Position numbers and translations under genes: made by a program
The notes under the pieces: generated by a model
What the model was told of the DNA's origin: nothing
Seen by the model: the letters and a program-made list of their open reading frames with translations, nothing else
Database searches by the model: none
Assembly (NCBI GenBank): GCA_902574705.1
Contig: CACGOM010000007.1
Span: 1-56,295, forward strand
Direction: 5' to 3'
DNA length: 56,295 nt
From: an uncultured Pelagibacteraceae bacterium
GTDB taxonomy: Bacteria > Pseudomonadota > Alphaproteobacteria > Pelagibacterales > Pelagibacteraceae
In this document: in pieces, positions 8,974 through 17,662 of the stretch
Layout of the letters: each line of letters starts with the position of its first letter
How positions within the stretch are numbered: position 1 is the stretch's first letter

Positions 8974-9375
8974 TTATAAAGACATTATTTTTGTTTCAAT
9001 TTTCATTTTTGGAAATTTTTTCTTAAGTTTTTGTTTTATTAATTTAAAAGATTTTACATGAATTTTTTTTTCTATATTTAAATTAAATGGTTTTTTTCCA
9101 TTAATAATTTTTGCCGCGCCACAGTCTTGATGATTGAGTACTATTAACTTTTTAATTTTATGTAATGTTATAGAGGTTTCTAGGTTTTGCCAAAATGTCG
9201 AATGCCACTTTTTAAACTTGCTTGAAGTAACCCCAATAGCAGCTCCAGCAATAGTAAATGAACTATACTTTCCAGTAAGTTTTTTCTTTTTTAGATAGTT
9301 AAAGACTTTTGGTTGAAACCTTGGATCAATACACGATAGAACCATTGCCTTATAATCCTTTCTCTTTTTTTTCAT
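8974..9375 (-). CDS. Short beta-carbonic-anhydrase-like protein
   Basis: The 133-residue protein keeps the zinc-site signature of beta-carbonic anhydrases: Cys-x-Asp-x-Arg (SCIDPRF, residue 14-19) and the His-x-x-Cys pair (NHQDCGA, near residue 80-86). It is clearly shorter than the usual ~190-220 residues and lacks most of the C-terminal region; the basic tail ends soon after the zinc site. It may be a reduced carbonic anhydrase or a zinc protein of another role. It is convergent with the preceding gene and has no evident operon partner. Confidence 0.7.
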   Translation of the reverse strand: MKKKRKDYKAMVLSCIDPRFQPKVFNYLKKKKLTGKYSSFTIAGAAIGVTSSKFKKWHSTFWQNLETSITLHKIKKLIVLNHQDCGAAKIINGKKPFNLNIEKKIHVKSFKLIKQKLKKKFPKMKIETKIMSL

Positions 9376-9438
9376 ACCTTGCAGTTATACATAGTAACAC
9401 ATTGATTTAAAAATGAATTTGTTAAATAATGTCTATAA

Positions 9439-9897
9439 ATGAAGAATATATTTTCCATAATTTTAATTTTCTTATTTTTAAACTTAAGTGCTAATGCAGC
9501 ATTTTTAAATGTTACAATTGATTATAACAAAAGCTCAAATTGTAAACTCGACAAACAGATTTTAAAAAATGAGATTTATGATTATAAAGAATTTTCTGCA
9601 GATCAAATCAAAGAAAACCATTATAAAAAAATAAATATAAAAGCAATTAAATCGCAACAACTTAATATAATTGGTTTATCAAATTTTTTTACAAATACAC
9701 CAAATGGTGCAATTTATGATACTCAAATTATCAAAGATAATACAATTTTACTTCGGGTTTTAACAAATGATGAAAAGTATTCTGAATCTGTTTTTATAAA
9801 TAAATCTACAGGTGATATGCTTCATGAAATTACAACAAACATTAATACTGAGAATCAAGGTAAAGAAATTTCTTTTTATACGTGTGATATGCAATAA
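9439..9897 (+). CDS. Secreted protein of unknown function (152 aa)
   Basis: A signal peptide is clear (MKNIFSIILIFLFLNLSANA, cleavage near ANA-AFL). The mature part is about 130 residues with two Cys (NCKLD and the C-terminal YTCDM), probably a disulfide linking the ends, and beta-rich stretches. It ends just before the tandem Fur-like sites, which point to the next gene. No family recognised. Confidence 0.65.
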   Translation: MKNIFSIILIFLFLNLSANAAFLNVTIDYNKSSNCKLDKQILKNEIYDYKEFSADQIKENHYKKINIKAIKSQQLNIIGLSNFFTNTPNGAIYDTQIIKDNTILLRVLTNDEKYSESVFINKSTGDMLHEITTNINTENQGKEISFYTCDMQ

Positions 9898-9904
9898 AAA
9901 AAAA

Positions 9905-9919
9905 TGATAATGATTATCA
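9905..9919. promoter_or_regulatory. Fur box 1 (perfect 7-1-7 inverted repeat)
   Basis: TGATAATGATTATCA is an exact match to the 7-1-7 Fur operator core; the inverted repeat extends to 19 bases (9903-9921). It lies about 115 bases upstream of the ATG at 10020 and directly after the stop of the previous gene. Confidence 0.85.
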
Positions 9920-9954
9920 TTATTAATTTTTTTTAAGTAAAAAAAAACTTTTTT

Positions 9955-9969
9955 TGAGAATGATTATCA
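9955..9969. promoter_or_regulatory. Fur box 2 (7-1-7 repeat with one mismatch)
   Basis: TGAGAATGATTATCA differs from the ideal Fur core at one base. Its centre (9962) is 50 bases, close to five helical turns, from the centre of box 1 (9912), so two dimers would bind the same DNA face. It is 51 bases ahead of the ATG at 10020. Confidence 0.82.
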
Positions 9970-10019
9970 TTAAAACTAAAACTTCTTGAATTAATTTTAC
10001 AAATTATTATTTCTAATTC

Positions 10020-10202
10020 ATGGATACACAAACATATAACTGTAAAAAATGTGGTTTAACAATTTCATCTACATGCTCTAAATGCGATAGAGTTGTTGAT
10101 GTTAAAGTAATGGACGATGGTTGTTTAGTACAGGTTACTAAATGTGGAGATTGTGCAAATGTTCCAGTAATAAAAGATATTTGTACAGTTCAAAATAAGT
10201 AA
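10020..10202 (+). CDS. 60-residue Cys-rich protein under tandem Fur operators
   Basis: This very small soluble protein has eight Cys: CKKC near residue 8, CSKC near 19, one at 35, CGDC near 42-45, and one near 55. The pattern suggests one or two metal-binding knuckles or a zinc ribbon. No signal peptide or membrane segment is seen. Two Fur-type operators lie directly upstream and no other gene begins there, so iron- or metal-dependent control is a direct prediction. The family is unknown to me; a metal-binding or metal-sparing role is inference only. Confidence 0.8.
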   Translation: MDTQTYNCKKCGLTISSTCSKCDRVVDVKVMDDGCLVQVTKCGDCANVPVIKDICTVQNK

Positions 10203-11354
10203 TTAAAGAACAACTAAATCTAACTTTTGTTTACCTAATCTTTCATTACCTTGTTCTGTAACAAGGTAAGTTTCACCTAGGTTCATTGCTAGTTGATTAT
10301 CTGAGTTCATTAATATCATATGCATAAAGAACACATTGCCTGTCTCTATGACATAAGGGTTGCCCGTATACAGCATAGGCACATCCATCCAATTTGGAGA
10401 AAAAGTAGTTCCTAAAGAATAACCGCAAGCATTCATTCTTGCTTTATTATAACCATGATCATCAAATGTTTTGGCATGAATATCAAAAACTTCACCAATT
10501 TTATTTCCTGGCTTTAATTTACTTTCACAATTTTTTAATGCTTCAATACACGCTTCGTGCATTTTATGATGCTCAGGATCAGCTTTACCAATCGGAATAG
10601 TTCTAAACATTGCAGAGTGATAATGCCTATATGTACCAGCCCATTCAATAGTTAATTGATCTGGATTTTTTAAAATTTGTTTTTCTGCTTGATAACGACA
10701 GAGTAGGGCGTTCTTTCCTGAACCAATAATAAATTCATTAGCAGGATAATCACCACCACCTTCAAATATAACTCTATTCATTTCAGCTAATATTTTAGAC
10801 TCACTTACTCCTGCTTTTGCATGCTTCCAAACCTCATCTAAAGCTTTGTCAGCAAGTTCTGCAGCTTTTCTTACGTAAACAATTTCCTCTTTTGATTTAA
10901 TAACTCTTAACTTTGTAATTAGATCAGATTTATCTTCAATTGAGCAATAGTTTTCTAAAGATTTATTTAATCTTAAAGCATTTCTTCCAGTTAAACCGTA
11001 AGCCTCATACTCAATTCCTAATTTTTTTCCTTTAAGATTAAGTTCATTCAAAATAACTTTAAGATCATCTGTTGGATTAGAGCCATCTTTATCAATCCAA
11101 ATTCTAATGTCTTCAATATTAGAAGTATTTTGTGCTTGTCTTAGATCAGGAGCCCTAGTTAATAAAATTATATTTCCTTTTTGATCAAGAATTAATGTTT
11201 GAAAAAAAACATAACCAAAAGTGTCATAACCAGTTAGCCAATACATAGATTCTTGTCTAAACATTAAAAGTGCATCAATATTTTGCTCATTCATTGAATT
11301 TAAAACTTTAGATTTTCTTGATTTAAATTCTTCTTGTGAAAAGTGAAGACCCAT
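10203..11354 (-). CDS. M24-fold hydrolase without metal ligands (ectoine-hydrolase/creatinase-like)
   Basis: The 383 residues show a creatinase N-terminal domain (about 10-145) and a pita-bread M24 domain (about 155-375). At the places where aminopeptidase P has its two metal-binding Asp, this protein has Glu and Ala (TIEWAGTYRHYHSAMFRT); the HGIG His is replaced (CGYSLGTTFSPNWMDVP), and the EPG Glu is Met (FFMHMILM). Such loss is known for metal-independent members, namely creatinase and ectoine hydrolase (DoeA/EutD), and the C-terminal wording resembles DoeA. An amidase on a compatible solute or other small molecule fits better than Xaa-Pro peptidase. Confidence 0.75.
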   Translation of the reverse strand: MGLHFSQEEFKSRKSKVLNSMNEQNIDALLMFRQESMYWLTGYDTFGYVFFQTLILDQKGNIILLTRAPDLRQAQNTSNIEDIRIWIDKDGSNPTDDLKVILNELNLKGKKLGIEYEAYGLTGRNALRLNKSLENYCSIEDKSDLITKLRVIKSKEEIVYVRKAAELADKALDEVWKHAKAGVSESKILAEMNRVIFEGGGDYPANEFIIGSGKNALLCRYQAEKQILKNPDQLTIEWAGTYRHYHSAMFRTIPIGKADPEHHKMHEACIEALKNCESKLKPGNKIGEVFDIHAKTFDDHGYNKARMNACGYSLGTTFSPNWMDVPMLYTGNPYVIETGNVFFMHMILMNSDNQLAMNLGETYLVTEQGNERLGKQKLDLVVL

Positions 11355-11391
11355 GATGTAAATACTATAATTTCAATCAAAAACATATTCA

Positions 11392-11988
11392 ATGGAAATA
11401 ATATATTTTTTAATTGCAAGTTTCTTAGTTGTAGTTGTTCCTGGTCCAACAGTTAGTTTAATCATAGCCAACTCATTAAAATCTGGAATGAGAGCTGGAA
11501 TTTTAAATGTAGTTGGAACTCAAATAGGTTTGATTATATTAATTTTGCTTCTCGCATTAGGATTTAAAGCTATATCTCCTATTTTAGAAGATGTAATAAA
11601 AGTTGTTAGAATAATCGGTGCAGTTTATTTAATGACATTGGGGTACTTAAGTTTTACCTCAAAAAATCTTTCAGATAATTCAGAAAAAATAAATAAATTT
11701 GATAAGAAATATGTACTACAAGGATTAATAGTTATCTTATCTAATCCTAAAGCCTTTTTATTTCTTGGAGCATTTATTCCTCAGTTCATTGAAATTAATC
11801 AACCACTCGGAAGTCAGATAATTTATTTTGGAATTTTATTTATGATTGTAGGTGCAATATTTGATGGAATGTATGCAGTAGTATTTGGAAAATTTAGAGA
11901 AATAATAATTAATAAATATATAAATATTTTAAATAAATTAGGTGGAACTTTATTATTTTTTGTAGGTCTTTGGTTGTTATTTTATTGA
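11392..11988 (+). CDS. LysE/RhtB-family amino acid exporter
   Basis: The 198-residue inner-membrane protein has about six helices. The N-terminal VVPGPTVSLIIANSLKSGMRAG and the central NPKAFLFLGAFIPQF segments are typical of the LysE/RhtB superfamily, which exports amino acids or related metabolites by proton exchange. It is divergent from the M24 gene with 37 bases between and convergent with the M23 gene. The substrate cannot be predicted. Confidence 0.85.
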   Translation: MEIIYFLIASFLVVVVPGPTVSLIIANSLKSGMRAGILNVVGTQIGLIILILLLALGFKAISPILEDVIKVVRIIGAVYLMTLGYLSFTSKNLSDNSEKINKFDKKYVLQGLIVILSNPKAFLFLGAFIPQFIEINQPLGSQIIYFGILFMIVGAIFDGMYAVVFGKFREIIINKYINILNKLGGTLLFFVGLWLLFY

Positions 11989-12007
11989 TGGATAGCGGAC
12001 CTATTGA

Positions 12008-12802
12008 TTACAAATCAGGTAACACTGACATTGGATCTAATCTTGTTTGAAACCAATTAATCCTAAAATCTAAATGAGGACCTGTTGATCTTCCAGTTGA
12101 ACCAACAGTTCCAATAATATCGCCTTGATTAATTTTATCTCCAACAGAAACTATTACAGTTTCTAAATGTGAATAAATTGTAGAGATACCATGACCGTGA
12201 TCCATAATTACAGTTCCACCAGTATAATAAAGATCATCTTCCGCCATTGTAACAACACCTGTTCCTGAAGATTTAATTTTAGTTCCTTTTTTTGCGGCAA
12301 TATCAATTCCATAGTGTGGCCATCTAGGTTTTCCATTTAAAATTCTTTGACTTCCATAAACACCACTAATGATACCTTCGACTGGCATAATGAATTGATC
12401 TTTAAAAAAAGGTAAATCAGAGTTAATAGCTCTTGCTTCACCAATTCTATTATTTTCAGCTTTAATTCTTTGATAAACTTCCTCAGGAGGAGTTACCTTA
12501 CTCTCCTCTAAGCCATCTATTCTTTGAATATTATATTTTCTTTTAAGAACTTTTTTAATTATTTTTTCTTTTTTGCCTTCAAAAACTTTTGTAATCGTTA
12601 CATCAAACTTTCTGTCACGATCAATTCCAAAAACAAAATAACCATCTTCTGATACTTTTACTTCTTTTTTACCTACAATTATTTTTGACCCTGGTTCTGT
12701 TATCCCAATTATAAAATGACCTTGTAAAAATTTACCTTTAAATTCAACAGCAAATGCATTTGTGGAGAATATAATTGCTACTAAAAGCAATAATTTTTTC
12801 AT
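12008..12802 (-). CDS. M23 (LytM-like) metallopeptidase, secreted
   Basis: I choose the ATG at 12802, which overlaps the stop of the SDR gene as TAATG and places a signal peptide (MKKLLLLVAIIFSTNAFA) at the N-terminus; the ATG at 12817 would add five residues. The C-terminal half is an M23 domain with the zinc motif His-x-x-x-Asp (HYGID) and the catalytic His-Leu (GPHLDF). The usual second His of HxH is Asp here, a variant I associate with an alphaproteobacterial subgroup. It should cut peptidoglycan cross-links in the periplasm. Confidence 0.87.
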   Translation of the reverse strand: MKKLLLLVAIIFSTNAFAVEFKGKFLQGHFIIGITEPGSKIIVGKKEVKVSEDGYFVFGIDRDRKFDVTITKVFEGKKEKIIKKVLKRKYNIQRIDGLEESKVTPPEEVYQRIKAENNRIGEARAINSDLPFFKDQFIMPVEGIISGVYGSQRILNGKPRWPHYGIDIAAKKGTKIKSSGTGVVTMAEDDLYYTGGTVIMDHGHGISTIYSHLETVIVSVGDKINQGDIIGTVGSTGRSTGPHLDFRINWFQTRLDPMSVLPDL

Positions 12803-13569
12803 TATTTGGCTGTCCATCCACCATCTACCAATAAGGAGGTTCCAGTAATCATTGATGCAGCATCAGAGGCAAGAAAAACTGTAGCTGAGGCAACTTCTGA
12901 TAATTCTGCAAACCTTCCTAGTGGAATATTATTTAATGTTTCTTTTTTGAATTTTTTATTTTTTAAAAATTTTTTAGTCATTGGTGTAACTACAAAAGTT
13001 GGACAAATGGTGTTAACTCTAATGTTATACTTGGCTAAATCTAGCGACATTCCTTTTGTTAAACCTTCTAAACCCCATTTATTCATATTATATACGCTTC
13101 TAATTGGACCTCCTACATGACCCATTTGAGATGACATATTAACTATTGCACCACCAATTCTTTTTCTATTTTTTGCTTTGATCATTTTTATTGCGCATAA
13201 CTGAGCAAGATTGAAAGTTGCTATCGTGTTTATTTTGACAAGATATTCCATATTTTTAGTTTTTACTTGAGTAAAATGTTCAGGAATATTATTTCCAGCA
13301 TTATTTATTAAAATATCTATTTTTGGTTGTTTATTAATAATGCTTTTAATTTCATTGTGATTTGTAATATCACAAACATAAGATTTGCATTTTGACTTTA
13401 ATTTTTTAATTTTTTTTGAGACTTCATCTAAATCTTTTTTAGTTCTGCTAATTATGATCAGATTTGCACCAGCTTCAGCTAAGGCTATAGCGCACGCTCT
13501 TCCAAGACCTTTGCCAGCTCCTGTTACAATAGCTGTTTTATTTTTTAGGTTATATTTTTTTAAATACAT
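12802..13569 (-). CDS. Short-chain dehydrogenase/reductase
   Basis: The 255-residue protein is a classical SDR: TGAGKGLGRA cofactor loop near residue 17, NNAGNN near 90, catalytic Ser in NMSSQMG, and Tyr-x-x-x-Lys in YNMNKWG near 165, ending in the usual LLVDGGWTAK. The substrate is not deducible; the FabG-like layout covers many 3-oxoacyl and polyol reductases. It is third in a minus-strand operon (GMC oxidoreductase, TerC, SDR, M23). Confidence 0.9.
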   Translation of the reverse strand: MYLKKYNLKNKTAIVTGAGKGLGRACAIALAEAGANLIIISRTKKDLDEVSKKIKKLKSKCKSYVCDITNHNEIKSIINKQPKIDILINNAGNNIPEHFTQVKTKNMEYLVKINTIATFNLAQLCAIKMIKAKNRKRIGGAIVNMSSQMGHVGGPIRSVYNMNKWGLEGLTKGMSLDLAKYNIRVNTICPTFVVTPMTKKFLKNKKFKKETLNNIPLGRFAELSEVASATVFLASDAASMITGTSLLVDGGWTAK

Positions 13570-13571
13570 TT

Positions 13572-14147
13572 TTATATAAATAGTTTTATATCAGTATAAA
13601 TCAAATCAACAGCAACAACCAGTATTGCAATTAATCCAAGCCAAGCGATCCATTTATATTTTTTAATCCAACCAGAAATTAAAGTGGCTCCAACCGCCAT
13701 AATAGCTATTGATAAAAGCAATCCAAATATCAGCAAGAAATAATGATCTTTTGCAGCCCCAGCTACTCCTAAAACATTATCCAGGCTCATCGTAAAATCT
13801 GCAATTAAAACAGTAGTTATAGCTTTTAAGAAACTTGAATTATCAACTTTAATATTTTCATGATCTTCTGTTTGTTTTTTAATTACATCTACATAAAGTT
13901 TGTAAACAATATAAAGTAGAGCCAATCCACCAATAAGCCTTAGCCCTTGAATTTGTAAGAGATAAGCTGTCAATAAAGTAAGTATTATTCTAAGTACAAC
14001 TGCTCCACTAATTCCCCAAAATATAATTTTTTTTCTTTGTTCAGCAGGGAATTGAGAGGCAACCATGCCAATTATAATTGCATTATCACCTGCCAAAACT
14101 AAATCAATTAAAACTATTTGAATAAATATAATGATTTGTTCGGACAT
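13572..14147 (-). CDS. TerC-family integral membrane protein
   Basis: The 191 residues form about six membrane helices with the two conserved acidic motifs of the family, LAGDNAIIIGM near residue 18 and MSLDNVLGVAGAA near 120. TerC/YjbE/Alx-type proteins are linked to metal ion (notably manganese) export. The gene lies 1 base after the GMC gene stop and 2 bases before the SDR start, so it is co-transcribed with unrelated enzymes. Confidence 0.87.
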   Translation of the reverse strand: MSEQIIIFIQIVLIDLVLAGDNAIIIGMVASQFPAEQRKKIIFWGISGAVVLRIILTLLTAYLLQIQGLRLIGGLALLYIVYKLYVDVIKKQTEDHENIKVDNSSFLKAITTVLIADFTMSLDNVLGVAGAAKDHYFLLIFGLLLSIAIMAVGATLISGWIKKYKWIAWLGLIAILVVAVDLIYTDIKLFI

Positions 14148-14148
14148 T

Positions 14149-15759
14149 TTATCCGTTCAATATCATATCAGCACCCTTTTCAGCAATCATAATTGTTGGA
14201 GCATTAGTATTACCTGATGTAATGTTAGGCATTATGGATGCATCGATCACTCTTAAATTTTGAATACCTTTTACTTTTAAAGAATCGTCTACTACAGCCA
14301 TTTCATCATTGCCCATTTTACATGTTCCAACAGGATGAAATATAGTTTGTGCAAAATCTGATCCTGCTTTTACTAATTCCTCATCATCGGTAATATGTAC
14401 ACCAGGTCTATATTCTTCAGGTTCATATTTTTTAAATGTTTCTGTTTCTAACATTATTTTTCTAACTATTTTTAATCCTTGCGCAGCTACCTTTCGGTCA
14501 TCATCGGTAGATAAATAATTCATTTTTATTTTTGGATAATCTCTACTATCTTTGCTTATTATATTTATTTCACCTCTGCTAGAAGGTCTCACATTTGCTA
14601 CGGTAGGAGTGATTCCTTCAAAATCATGTAATTTTGTTGCACCTAGAATATCTGTACTTATAGGTTGGACGTGAAATTGTAAATTTGGTGTTGCACGGGA
14701 TTGATCACTTTTTACAAAACCACATACTTGACTAGCCCCCATGGTTAATGGTCCACTTTGATTAATAACATATTCTAATCCCATTAAAAATCTTCCAAAT
14801 AAACTATTAACTTTCTTATTAAGAGATTTAAGATTTTTAACTTTATATACTGGCCTAAACATCAAGTGGTCCTGTAAATTTTTACCAACCCCATTTGATT
14901 CTTGAATGACATCTATTCCAAGATTTCTTAGCTTATCACTATTACCTATTCCAGATACTTGAAGAATATGTGGGGAACCAATGGATCCTGCTGATAAAAT
15001 TATTTCTTTATTAGCATTTACAGTGTTTAATTTATTGCCTAAGTAATAATTTATTCCATTAGCCTTTTTACCTTCAAAATTTATTTTTTGGACATGTGCA
15101 TTTACTACAATTTTTAAATTTGTCCTTTTTTTAATAGGGTTTAAATATCCTTTTGCTGCACTACACCTTAACTTTAAACCCATCTTATTAAAACTTGTTG
15201 TAAATTGAAAAAAACCTACTCCAAAATTGTCTCCAGTATTAAAATCTTTTGTTTTAGGTATTCCAAACTCCTCTGCAGCATTTTGAAATTCATCTAATAA
15301 TTTTAAATCTATTTTCTTATTAGCAACTGAAATTGGTCCTTTATCATTATGAAACTCACTTTTACCTAACTCATTATTTTCCGATTTAATAAAATATGGC
15401 AAAACATCATCCCAACCCCAGCCAGTATTGCCTAGTTGTCTCCATATATTGTAATCTTCTTTTTGACCTCTAATCCATAGAAGTCCGTTGATTGAGGAAC
15501 TTCCTCCTAAAGTTTTTCCTCTTGGATATCTTATTGATCGGTTATTCATTGTTTCATCAGGTTCAGTTTTAAAACACCAATCAACTTTTGGATTATGCAT
15601 TGTCTTGTAATAACCAACAGGAATATGTATCCATGGATAAGTATCTTTTCCACCCGCCTCAATTAGAAGAACTTTGTTTTTAGGATTTGATGAAAGTCTA
15701 TTAGCTAAAACGCATCCAGCTGACCCTGCACCAATTATAATGTAATCAAAGTTCTGCAT
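14149..15759 (-). CDS. GMC-family FAD oxidoreductase (choline/alcohol dehydrogenase type)
   Basis: The 536-residue flavoenzyme begins with [18 protein letters not shown] (FAD loop), has the GMC signature [15 protein letters not shown] near residue 80, the second GMC signature ([17 protein letters not shown]) near 255, and the catalytic His-Asn pair near the C-terminus ([11 protein letters not shown] and [11 protein letters not shown]). It resembles BetA choline dehydrogenase and related alcohol dehydrogenases; the exact substrate is not certain and no betaine aldehyde dehydrogenase is adjacent. It heads a minus-strand operon and is divergent from dctP. Confidence 0.9.
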   Translation of the reverse strand: MQNFDYIIIGAGSAGCVLANRLSSNPKNKVLLIEAGGKDTYPWIHIPVGYYKTMHNPKVDWCFKTEPDETMNNRSIRYPRGKTLGGSSSINGLLWIRGQKEDYNIWRQLGNTGWGWDDVLPYFIKSENNELGKSEFHNDKGPISVANKKIDLKLLDEFQNAAEEFGIPKTKDFNTGDNFGVGFFQFTTSFNKMGLKLRCSAAKGYLNPIKKRTNLKIVVNAHVQKINFEGKKANGINYYLGNKLNTVNANKEIILSAGSIGSPHILQVSGIGNSDKLRNLGIDVIQESNGVGKNLQDHLMFRPVYKVKNLKSLNKKVNSLFGRFLMGLEYVINQSGPLTMGASQVCGFVKSDQSRATPNLQFHVQPISTDILGATKLHDFEGITPTVANVRPSSRGEINIISKDSRDYPKIKMNYLSTDDDRKVAAQGLKIVRKIMLETETFKKYEPEEYRPGVHITDDEELVKAGSDFAQTIFHPVGTCKMGNDEMAVVDDSLKVKGIQNLRVIDASIMPNITSGNTNAPTIMIAEKGADMILNG

Positions 15760-15902
15760 AGTAGAATTGTTCTAATCTAAATTTAATTTATTAACATATT
15801 ATAATATTAATCTTTAACATATGCATGATTTGTCGCTTGTAATCAAAGTCTTTTTTTGAGAGGATATCAGAACATTAATTTAAATTAATAAGAGGGGAAA
15901 TA

Positions 15903-16997
15903 ATGAAAAAAATCATTTCAGCGTTATTTGCAGTATTTTTTTTGATGGGACTTATGACAAGTGCCAATGCTGCGAAAACATTTAAATGTCAGACCGTCTT
16001 AAATGCAAAAGGTGATGAAGTAAAAATGCTTAAAGACTTTACTGACAATGTAACAAAACTTACAAGCGGATCATTAAAATTTGATATCATGCCTGCTGGA
16101 ACAGTTGTTGGTGTAAAAGAAACACTTGATGCTGTTGACAAAGGATTGATTGACTGTGGATTTGCTTGGACTCACTATTGGTCAGGAGAACATCCTGCAG
16201 CGATGTTATTTGGATCGCCAGTAGCAGGAGGTGGTGTAGGTATTGATAACATTGCCTTCCTATCTTGGTTCCTAATGGGTGGAGGTGAAGAACTTTATGA
16301 TAGACTTTGGAAAGAAATGGACAGAGACATCAAAGGTTTCATGCTTCAGCCAGTTGGACCAGAGGCTCTTGGGTGGTTTCCGAGAAAAATAGAAAATATG
16401 GATGACTTTAGAACATTCAAATTTAGAACACCTCCAGGAATTCCAGGACAAACATATAAAGACATAGGTATTGCATCTGTTGCAATGGGTGGTGGAGATA
16501 TTTTGCCAGCTTTAGAAGCAGGTACTATCGATGCTGCTGAGTGGTGTTGTCCAAAACCAGACATGGTATTTGGTATTCATAAAGTCTTAAAACATTATTA
16601 CTTACAAGGTTTACACCAAGTAGTGGTTAATGCTGACTTTTACATCAATGGATCAAAATATAATAAACTTTCAGATCATGAGAAGAATGCTCTTAAGGTT
16701 GCTGCTGATGCATCTTTAATGAGATCTTTAGCTTACAGGATCAAAGTAAATGGAGAAGCTCTAAAAGAACTTACAACAAAACATGGTGTAATTCTTGAAG
16801 ACACTCCAGCAGACTATTTTCCTGAGTATATGGCAGCTGCAAAAGCAACTTTAGATAAAAACTCTAAAGAGAATGCTTTCTTTAAAGAAGTTTATGACTC
16901 AATGATAAGCTTCGCTAATGTTGCAGTTCCATTTTGGTCAGGAGCTCAATCTTCAAATGCTAAGCTAGGAATGGCTTATGCAAATTCTTTGAAGTAA
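15903..16997 (+). CDS. dctP: TRAP transporter substrate-binding protein
   Basis: A signal peptide (MKKIISALFAVFFLMGLMTS, cleavage near NANA-AKT) precedes a 340-residue DctP-type domain. The FRTFKFRTPPGIPGQTY and LPALEAGTIDAAEW segments are those of the TRAP subgroup that includes TakP (2-keto acids) and the mannitol/chloroaromatic-type binding proteins; in TRAP proteins the conserved Arg (FKFRTP) binds the ligand carboxylate. The ribosome site AGAGGGGA lies 5 bases ahead of the ATG. A carboxylic acid, perhaps a keto acid or lactate, is the likely ligand. Confidence 0.9.
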   Translation: MKKIISALFAVFFLMGLMTSANAAKTFKCQTVLNAKGDEVKMLKDFTDNVTKLTSGSLKFDIMPAGTVVGVKETLDAVDKGLIDCGFAWTHYWSGEHPAAMLFGSPVAGGGVGIDNIAFLSWFLMGGGEELYDRLWKEMDRDIKGFMLQPVGPEALGWFPRKIENMDDFRTFKFRTPPGIPGQTYKDIGIASVAMGGGDILPALEAGTIDAAEWCCPKPDMVFGIHKVLKHYYLQGLHQVVVNADFYINGSKYNKLSDHEKNALKVAADASLMRSLAYRIKVNGEALKELTTKHGVILEDTPADYFPEYMAAAKATLDKNSKENAFFKEVYDSMISFANVAVPFWSGAQSSNAKLGMAYANSLK

Positions 16998-17010
16998 ATT
17001 AAACTTTATA

Positions 17011-17035
17011 AAAGCGGGCATTCATTGCCCGCTTT
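17011..17035 (+). terminator. Stem-loop between dctP and dctQ
   Basis: AAAGCGGGCA (17011-17020) pairs perfectly with TGCCCGCTTT (17026-17035) around a 5-base loop, followed by a short T run. It has the form of a rho-independent terminator but sits within the transporter operon, 15 bases ahead of dctQ, so it probably acts as an attenuator giving more binding protein than permease. Confidence 0.85.
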
Positions 17036-17050
17036 TTCCACTTTTTTACG

Positions 17051-17662
17051 ATGACTGATAAACCTACCAACCTAGATATATCAGATGAAATGATAGCCGA
17101 AAGACGTGGCGGATCAGGCAAGATGCCTGATGATATGCCTAAGTGGATGGCTAAAACAATAGTATCAATTGATAAATTTAATAAAATTATTGGAAATATT
17201 GTTTGCTGGATAACAATTCCATTAATGTTAGGTATGGTTTACGAAGTCTTAGCGCGAAAACTTTTTTTAGCACCAACAATCTGGGCATATGACATGAGTC
17301 GTTTTTTTTATGGAGCTTTATTTATGCTAGGTGCTGGATATGCTCTTTCAAAAGGAGTTCATATCAGAGCAGATTTTTTATATAGAAATTTTAAAACCAA
17401 AAACCAAGGTAAAATTGATTTTTGGCTTTATCTTTTATTTTATTTCCCAGGTTTAATTGTGTTTCTATACATGACAACTATATTTGTACAAGAATCAATT
17501 ATGCGAAACGAAAGAGGGATGGACACAACATGGATGCCTTATATGTGGCCCATCAAATCATGTTTATGGTTTGGAATAATATTTTTATTAGTTCAGGGAG
17601 TTTCAGAATTATTGAAAAGTTATTATGCTATGACTAAAGGAAGGTGGCCAGGACAAGAATGA
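17051..17662 (+). CDS. dctQ: TRAP transporter small permease
   Basis: The 203-residue protein has a polar N-terminal tail of about 50 residues and four membrane helices, with the family's YDMSRFFYGALFMLGAGYAL and GVHIRADFLY segments. It pairs with DctM in the inner membrane to couple uptake to sodium. Its stop overlaps the dctM start as ATGA. The N-terminal tail (IAERRGGSGKMPDDMP) is longer than in many DctQ proteins. Confidence 0.9.
   Translation: MTDKPTNLDISDEMIAERRGGSGKMPDDMPKWMAKTIVSIDKFNKIIGNIVCWITIPLMLGMVYEVLARKLFLAPTIWAYDMSRFFYGALFMLGAGYALSKGVHIRADFLYRNFKTKNQGKIDFWLYLLFYFPGLIVFLYMTTIFVQESIMRNERGMDTTWMPYMWPIKSCLWFGIIFLLVQGVSELLKSYYAMTKGRWPGQE

Noticed and set aside
10203-11354. Xaa-Pro aminopeptidase (PepP)
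   Set aside because: The fold is M24 but most metal ligands are replaced, so a metallopeptidase label would mislead.
12806-13120. 104-codon plus-strand frame
   Set aside because: Antisense to the C-terminal half of the SDR gene; composition is that of a reverse-complement shadow.
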